A program made the position numbers and the translations under genes. The notes under the pieces were generated by a model that saw nothing but the letters and a program-made list of their open reading frames with translations, was not told the DNA's origin and made no database searches. From Acidovorax sp. RAC01 (GTDB lineage: Bacteria; Pseudomonadota; Gammaproteobacteria; Burkholderiales; Burkholderiaceae_C), in the NCBI RefSeq assembly GCF_001714725.1, contig NZ_CP016447.1, positions 930,001-994,000 on the forward strand: a stretch of 64,000 bases of DNA. Direction: 5' to 3'. This document shows, in pieces, positions 59,597 to 64,000 of this stretch (position 1 is the first letter of the stretch; each line of letters starts with the position of its first letter).

Positions 59597-61531
59597 ATGG
59601 ACACCTCGTTCTGGCGCCGCTGGTTTCCGCGCCCGCTGGACGGCGGCGAACTGGGTGACCGCGGCCATGTGCGCATGCTGGAACTTACCCACCAGCGGCT
59701 GGTTTTGAGTATTTGCGCCATGCCGCTGCTGGGGGCGCCGCTGACCATGTGGTTCCAGGGCCTGGGGCGCAATCCGCTGGGGTTAGGTCTGTGGACGGCG
59801 CTGTACACGGTGGCTGCACTGGCCGTGTGGCAGCAGTCCCGCCGGCTGCGCCACAGCAGGGTGGCACCTCAGGGGCAGGACGACGCACAGTGGCTGGCGC
59901 AATGGCGGCCCCGTGTGCGGGCTACCAGCCTCATCCACGCACTGGGGCTGGCGGCGCTGGGCGCCATCGTGGTGGCCACGCCGGGCCGGGCGCACTACGA
60001 CTTCATCCTGCTGCTGCATGTGACTCTGGCCGTGGTGATCGTGGGCAACGCCACGTTCCAGCTTCCCTCGGTGGGCATGTTTTTGCGCATGTACGGGCTG
60101 GGCTGGGGCGTGGCTACCGTGGTGCTGCCGGTGGCGCTGATGCAATGGCCCTCGCTCATGCATGGGCCGGGCGATGCCGGGGGCGGCGCTGCGTCGCCCT
60201 GGCGCTTCATCATTCCCGTATCGCTGCTGCTGCTGATTGCGCTGTACCGCCACGCGGTGGTAGCGAACAATTTTTTTGTGCAGCAGGTACGGCTGGAGGA
60301 AGAAGGCCTGCACCTGGCCCGGCAGGCAAGCCTTGCGCATGAAAAAGCCGAGGCCGCGCTGGTGGACAAAAACCTGTTTCTGCGCACCGCCAGCCACGAC
60401 CTGCGCCAGCCGGTGCATGCCATGGGCTTTCAGATCGAGGCCATCCGCCAGCGCAACCAGGACCCGGCGCTCACGCCCGCGCTGGAAGACCTGCGGCGCA
60501 GCGTGCAATCGGTGCACCTCATGTTCAATGCGCTGCTGGACCTGTCGCGCATGGAGAACCGGGCGTTGCCCGAACGCCTGGTGCCAGTGGCATTGCCCCC
60601 CCTGCTGTGCGACATCGCGCAGCTGTTCCGCGAAGAAGCCGCGGGGCTGGGCCTGGCGCTCAGGGTGCGCGCGCCGACAGGGGGCGCCACGGTGCTGGCA
60701 GACCCTGTGCTGCTGCGACAGTCCCTGGTGAACCTGGTGCACAACGGCTTGCGCTACACCGGGCGCGGCGGCCTGCTGCTGGCAGCACGCCGGCGCGGCA
60801 CCGACTGGTGTATTGAGGTGTGGGACACCGGCCTGGGCGTGGCACCCGAGGACCACGCCCGCATCTACGAGCCCTTCTACCGCCCTGCGCATACGGCGCC
60901 CCTGCACCACGCCGGTCATGGCCTCGGGCTGGCTGTAGTGGCCCGCTGTGCCGAGCTGATGGGTGCGGCGCACGGCATGCGCTCGCGACCCGGGCGTGGC
61001 TCGTGCTTCTGGCTTCGGCTGACCGCAGCGCCAGACACGCTGCCGGACGATGCCACGGAGGCGATGGAGACCACGCCCTTCAGACCATTGGCCGGGCGTT
61101 GCCTGGTGGTGGATGACGACCCCCATGTGCTGCGCGCGTGGTCGTCGATGATGGCCAGCTGGGGCCTGGAGACCCGGACCGCCAGCGATGCAGCAGCGGC
61201 CCTGGCAGCACTGGACGCAGGCTTTGTGCCTGACGCGATCTTCTGCGACCAGCGCCTGCGCAGCGGCGACAGTGGTTTTGATGTGCTGCTCGCTTTGCTG
61301 GAGCGCTGCCCACGGGCGCGCGGGGCCATGGTGAGTGGCGAACGGGATGCGCCCGAACTGGCTGCGGCACAGGCGCAGGGCTATCTGGTGCTGAGCAAAC
61401 CGGTGGATGTTGTCACGCTGCACACCTTGCTGGTGCAGTGGCTGGCACTACAGCCAGAAGACCGGGCCATGGGAGCCGATCACGGGGGGACTGGTGGTAT
61501 CGCGGCGCACACCCGGAGTACGCCGGCATGA
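59597..61531 (+). CDS. Hybrid sensor histidine kinase with C-terminal receiver (HK1)
   Basis: A 644-aa membrane protein: about six N-terminal membrane helices (LVLSICAMPLLGAPLTMWF, FILLLHVTLAVVIVGNATFQ and WRFIIPVSLLLLIALY among them), a helical linker, DHp domain with phospho-His267 in RTASHDLRQPVHAM, HATPase with N box LVNLVHNGLRYT, G1 VWDTGLGVAPED and G2 GHGLGLAVVARC, then a receiver with Asp551 in DAIFCDQRLRSGD. The membrane region, not a periplasmic domain, is the likely sensor. The start at ATG 59597 removes a 27-codon Arg/Gly-rich leader. It is 150 bases after the regulator gene and overlaps HK2 by ATGA. Confidence 0.93.
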   Translation: MDTSFWRRWFPRPLDGGELGDRGHVRMLELTHQRLVLSICAMPLLGAPLTMWFQGLGRNPLGLGLWTALYTVAALAVWQQSRRLRHSRVAPQGQDDAQWLAQWRPRVRATSLIHALGLAALGAIVVATPGRAHYDFILLLHVTLAVVIVGNATFQLPSVGMFLRMYGLGWGVATVVLPVALMQWPSLMHGPGDAGGGAASPWRFIIPVSLLLLIALYRHAVVANNFFVQQVRLEEEGLHLARQASLAHEKAEAALVDKNLFLRTASHDLRQPVHAMGFQIEAIRQRNQDPALTPALEDLRRSVQSVHLMFNALLDLSRMENRALPERLVPVALPPLLCDIAQLFREEAAGLGLALRVRAPTGGATVLADPVLLRQSLVNLVHNGLRYTGRGGLLLAARRRGTDWCIEVWDTGLGVAPEDHARIYEPFYRPAHTAPLHHAGHGLGLAVVARCAELMGAAHGMRSRPGRGSCFWLRLTAAPDTLPDDATEAMETTPFRPLAGRCLVVDDDPHVLRAWSSMMASWGLETRTASDAAAALAALDAGFVPDAIFCDQRLRSGDSGFDVLLALLERCPRARGAMVSGERDAPELAAAQAQGYLVLSKPVDVVTLHTLLVQWLALQPEDRAMGADHGGTGGIAAHTRSTPA

Positions 61532-63333
61532 CACTGCCCGTCTCCGACCTCGCTTCAGACCCCCTGGCGAATGACACCCCCAGCGCCGCAGGACAGCTGC
61601 GCCTGCTGGAAGCATCGTTCGCGCGCCTGCGGCTGGGCATGTCTGCGATGCCCCTTACCGGCCTGATCTTCGGTGTGCTGATGAATGCACAGGATGGCCC
61701 GGGCGTCAGGATGTTCTGGTGGGGTGGCGCCTACGTGCTGGCGCTGTTGCTGGTCTGGTGGGGGCATCAACGGTATCGGCAGCAGCGAACCCACGAGCCT
61801 CCCGAGGTCATGCTGCGCATCTGGTACGGACGCGTGTGCTGGCTGGCGCTTGCACACGGCCTGGGCATGTCGCTGTCCGTGGCGCTGTCGCTCGATCACG
61901 CCCACTACGAATACATGTTGATGCTGCACGTGGCTCTGTTGGGTATCCTGACTGCCAACGCGGCACAGATGACCGCGGTGCTTCGGGTGTACCAGATGTT
62001 CATGGCGGGTGCAGTCAGCGGTTTGGTCGTGGGACCCTTCGCATTTCCCACCATATGGCCGTTCTTGTTCCCGATGACCCTGATCATGTCGTTCGTGATC
62101 TACCGCAGCGGCGTCAAAGCGCACGGCTTTCTGGTCCGGCAAGTTCTGCTCGAAGAGCGCAGCCGCGACCTGGCCGAACGTTACCGCGCTGCCAGCAGTG
62201 CTGCACTGGAGGCGCTGGCCGAGAAAAACCACTTCCTGGGTGCGGCTGCGCACGACCTGCGCCAGCCTGTCCACGCCATGGCCCTCTTGGCCGAAGCCAT
62301 TGCACTGCACGGCCAGCATGTTGCCGGGCTGGCCCCGCTGCTGCAGCAATGGCGCCAGAGCATGCGCTCCGTGAACCACATGTTCAATACGCTGCTCGAC
62401 CTGTCGCGCATCGAGTCGGGCACCATGAAGGCGCGACCCACAACCGTTTCCATTGCGCAGCTACTGGACGAAGTGGGCCTGCAGTTTGGCGAGGATGCGC
62501 GAGCCCGTGGGCTGGTGCTGCGGCTGCGCCCTGCGCCACCCGAGGCCCTGCTCTGGACCGACCCGGCCCTGGTGCGGCAGGCGCTGTTCAACCTGGTGCA
62601 CAACGCCTTGCGCTACACACCCCACGGCGGCGTGCTGGTGGCGGCGCGCCGGCGGGCGGGTCGCTGGCGCATCGGGGTCTGGGACACCGGCACCGGGATG
62701 GCCGAACAGGAACAGACACGCATTTTTGAGGCCTTCTACCGCGGCGCGGGCGCCCATGCCGCAGTGCCCGGTGGCCACGGGCTGGGCCTGGCCGTGGTGG
62801 CGCGGTGCGTGGCGCTCATGGATGCCCGACAGGGCGTGCGTTCACACCCCGGCCGCGGCTCGTACTTCTGGCTTGAACTGCCTGCGGCCACGGCCAAGCA
62901 GGCCACGTCGGTCCCCTCTTGCACCTATCAGACACCCCCGCCTTCACCGCGCCTGCGCGGAAATTGCCTGGTCGTCGACGATGAGCCCCAGGTCCTGCAG
63001 GCTTGGTCAGCCCTGCTCGGCAGCTGGGGGCTGCATCTGCGCACCGCCACCGGTTTGCAACAGGCATGGGCGCAACTGGACGCCGGGTTCGTGCCGGACG
63101 TGATCCTGTGCGACGAGCACCTGGGCCATGGCGAGCGCGGTTTCGCCGTTTTGCAGGCGCTGCTCGAGCGCTGCCCCGCAGCGCGCGGTGCGATGGTCAG
63201 CGGTGAATTCGACACACCCTCCCTGCAGGACGCGCTGGGCGAGGGCTATCTGGTACTGCACAAGCCGGTAGACCCGGAAACCCTGCACGACATGCTCAGC
63301 CGCTGGCTGGATGGCAATCAAAATGCCACTTAG
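61528..63333 (+). CDS. Hybrid sensor histidine kinase with C-terminal receiver (HK2)
   Basis: A 601-aa paralog of HK1 with the same plan: membrane sensor of about six helices (MFWWGGAYVLALLLVWWG, YMLMLHVALLGILTANAAQM, WPFLFPMTLIMSFVIY), DHp with His242 in GAAAHDLRQPVHAM, N box FNLVHNALRYTPHG, G1 VWDTGTGMAEQEQ, G2 GGHGLGLAVVARC, and a receiver with Asp529 in DVILCDEHLGHGE. Its ATG overlaps the HK1 stop (ATGA), so both are made from one mRNA and may form heterodimers. The membrane parts have diverged more than the catalytic parts, which fits different inputs feeding one regulator. Confidence 0.93.
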   Translation: MTLPVSDLASDPLANDTPSAAGQLRLLEASFARLRLGMSAMPLTGLIFGVLMNAQDGPGVRMFWWGGAYVLALLLVWWGHQRYRQQRTHEPPEVMLRIWYGRVCWLALAHGLGMSLSVALSLDHAHYEYMLMLHVALLGILTANAAQMTAVLRVYQMFMAGAVSGLVVGPFAFPTIWPFLFPMTLIMSFVIYRSGVKAHGFLVRQVLLEERSRDLAERYRAASSAALEALAEKNHFLGAAAHDLRQPVHAMALLAEAIALHGQHVAGLAPLLQQWRQSMRSVNHMFNTLLDLSRIESGTMKARPTTVSIAQLLDEVGLQFGEDARARGLVLRLRPAPPEALLWTDPALVRQALFNLVHNALRYTPHGGVLVAARRRAGRWRIGVWDTGTGMAEQEQTRIFEAFYRGAGAHAAVPGGHGLGLAVVARCVALMDARQGVRSHPGRGSYFWLELPAATAKQATSVPSCTYQTPPPSPRLRGNCLVVDDEPQVLQAWSALLGSWGLHLRTATGLQQAWAQLDAGFVPDVILCDEHLGHGERGFAVLQALLERCPAARGAMVSGEFDTPSLQDALGEGYLVLHKPVDPETLHDMLSRWLDGNQNAT

Positions 63334-63343
63334 GGCAAGTCTC

Positions 63344-63386
63344 ACAAAGATTCAAAGCTATTATTTTTATAGCATCAAAAATGCCC
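63344..63386 (-). repeat. Repeat A, copy 7 (partial)
   Basis: Minus strand: GGCATTTTTGATGCTATAAA and AATAATAGCTTTGAATC. It matches the GCTAT...ATAGC half of the other copies and lacks the rest. It lies between HK2 and the chemotaxis gene; the hairpin it can form might end the HK transcript. Confidence 0.55.
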
Positions 63387-63408
63387 CAGGCACGGAATCA
63401 TTTAACAA

Positions 63409-63437
63409 TTGATAACAATTGCATCTTGCTGATAAAT
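63409..63437 (+). promoter_or_regulatory. Probable sigma-70 promoter of the chemotaxis receptor gene
   Basis: TTGATA (63409-63414) and ATAAAT (63432-63437) with 17-base spacing, in a strikingly AT-rich patch, about 45 bases before the ATG at 63483. The -35 overlaps two copies of the palindrome CAATTG (63406-63411 and 63416-63421), which could be a regulator site. Confidence 0.45.
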
Positions 63438-63482
63438 GATGAAATTGATAACTTCAACGCTGTTCTAACTCGGTGATCCGCC

Positions 63483-64000
63483 ATGAAACGCTCTGCCCTG
63501 TCCACTGCCCAACGCCTGATGCTCGGTTTCGGGTTGGTGATCGCCCTTTTGGTGATGTGCATCGCCTTTTCGTACCGTGCGCTCACGGTGTCCGACGCGT
63601 CGATGCAGACGATCTACGAAGACAGGACCGTGGCGCTGGAGCAGCTGGGGGACATCCGCTACCTGATCGCCCGCAACCGCCTCATCCTGATGGACGCGCA
63701 GGAGAGCCGGGACGCTGGGGTGACGCAACGCCGCGTGACGGAATACGACAAGAACACCCAGCGCGCTGCCGACTTCTGGAAGGCGTACGCCTCCACGCTC
63801 CTCACTCCCGATGAAAAGCAGCTTGTCACGCAAATGGAAGGCGAATGGGCTACCTACCGCGACAAGGCCGAAAAGCCCACCGCGGAGGCCCTGCGCGCCC
63901 AGAACTATGAAGAAGCCGCAACCGGGCTGAAGGCCATCAGCAAGCTTTCGCCACCGGTGCAAAAGACACTGGATGCACTGATCGACCTGCAGGTGAAGGT
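63483..64000 (+). CDS. Methyl-accepting chemotaxis protein, N-terminal part (runs off window)
   Basis: The first 172 codons: a short cytoplasmic start, TM1 (LMLGFGLVIALLVMCIAFSY) and most of a periplasmic four-helix-bundle ligand domain (4HB_MCP type) with IYEDRTVALEQLGDIRYLIA near its start, the typical opening of Tar/Tsr-like receptors of betaproteobacteria. The second membrane helix, HAMP and signalling domains would lie beyond base 64000. Ligand unknown. The start is the ATG at 63483, just before TM1. Confidence 0.88.
   Translation, partial: MKRSALSTAQRLMLGFGLVIALLVMCIAFSYRALTVSDASMQTIYEDRTVALEQLGDIRYLIARNRLILMDAQESRDAGVTQRRVTEYDKNTQRAADFWKAYASTLLTPDEKQLVTQMEGEWATYRDKAEKPTAEALRAQNYEEAATGLKAISKLSPPVQKTLDALIDLQVK

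Noticed and set aside
59783..61423. Open frame of 546 codons opposite HK1
   Set aside because: His/Gln/Arg-rich and crosses all kinase motifs on the other strand.

Overview
The window comes from a high-G+C betaproteobacterium of the family Comamonadaceae, most likely Acidovorax or a close relative. The basis is the gene families present (Bug/TctC-type binding proteins, a double-length UvrA paralog, an SAH riboswitch on ahcY, a leucine/isovalerate catabolism cluster) and several short dispersed repeats that I recall from this family. No rRNA, tRNA or CRISPR array was seen. Starts, families and repeat alignments were judged by eye, without database searches.

Layout. 1-137: start of a Ser/Thr kinase running off the left edge. 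461-1348: rlmJ. 1390-5800 (minus): an SAH riboswitch drives ahcY, followed by tlyA, metF and an RlpA-like gene; the last three overlap by ATGA, so S-adenosylhomocysteine recycling and methyl-THF supply sit together. 5993-13379: small lipoproteins, prfC, a HAD phosphatase, a NYN/LOTUS RNA-binding type protein and a Bug binding protein. 13672-19692: a giant tandem UvrA (about 2006 aa, four ABC modules) carrying three different dispersed repeats in frame. 19903-26530: two tandem paralogous periplasmic binding proteins, an MHS-type transporter, a DsbA-like isomerase, DUF1289 and YbaK-like genes.

26696-41552 is mostly catabolic. HMG-CoA lyase (26696-27604) belongs with the minus-strand run 41552-33223, which encodes an acyl-CoA synthetase, both methylcrotonyl-CoA carboxylase subunits and a methylglutaconyl-CoA hydratase, with DinB, hydrolase and DUF4126 genes interleaved. 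Between them lies a separate LysR-controlled unit: a 3-hydroxyacyl-CoA-dehydrogenase-like oxidoreductase, a beta-keto acid cleavage enzyme (DUF849) and a Bug binding protein. This looks like a small beta-hydroxy-acid degradation pathway of the carnitine type.

42796-46304: an unrelated DUF4238 gene is broken by an IS3-family element (4-bp target duplication GACT) that itself carries a second IS3-family element (target duplication CTTT) inside its transposase gene. Removing both restores both reading frames.

46384-55534: GST, patatin lipoprotein, HAD phosphatase, YchJ, DUF4197, DUF421, DUF2237, a degenerate HD-GYP protein, a CsgG-like lipoprotein and a medium-chain oxidoreductase. 55730-63333: a duplicated signalling locus. 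Two paralogous 353-aa lipoproteins are each divergent from a LuxR-type response regulator start (one intact, one reduced to a 34-codon stub), and both divergent regions contain ACCCT-N8-AGGGT. The intact regulator is followed by two translationally coupled hybrid histidine kinases. The window ends in a methyl-accepting chemotaxis protein.

A roughly 60-bp repeat family (called repeat A here) occurs seven times. Three copies are translated: in UvrA, in the carboxylase beta subunit, and as the N-terminus of the DUF1289 protein.
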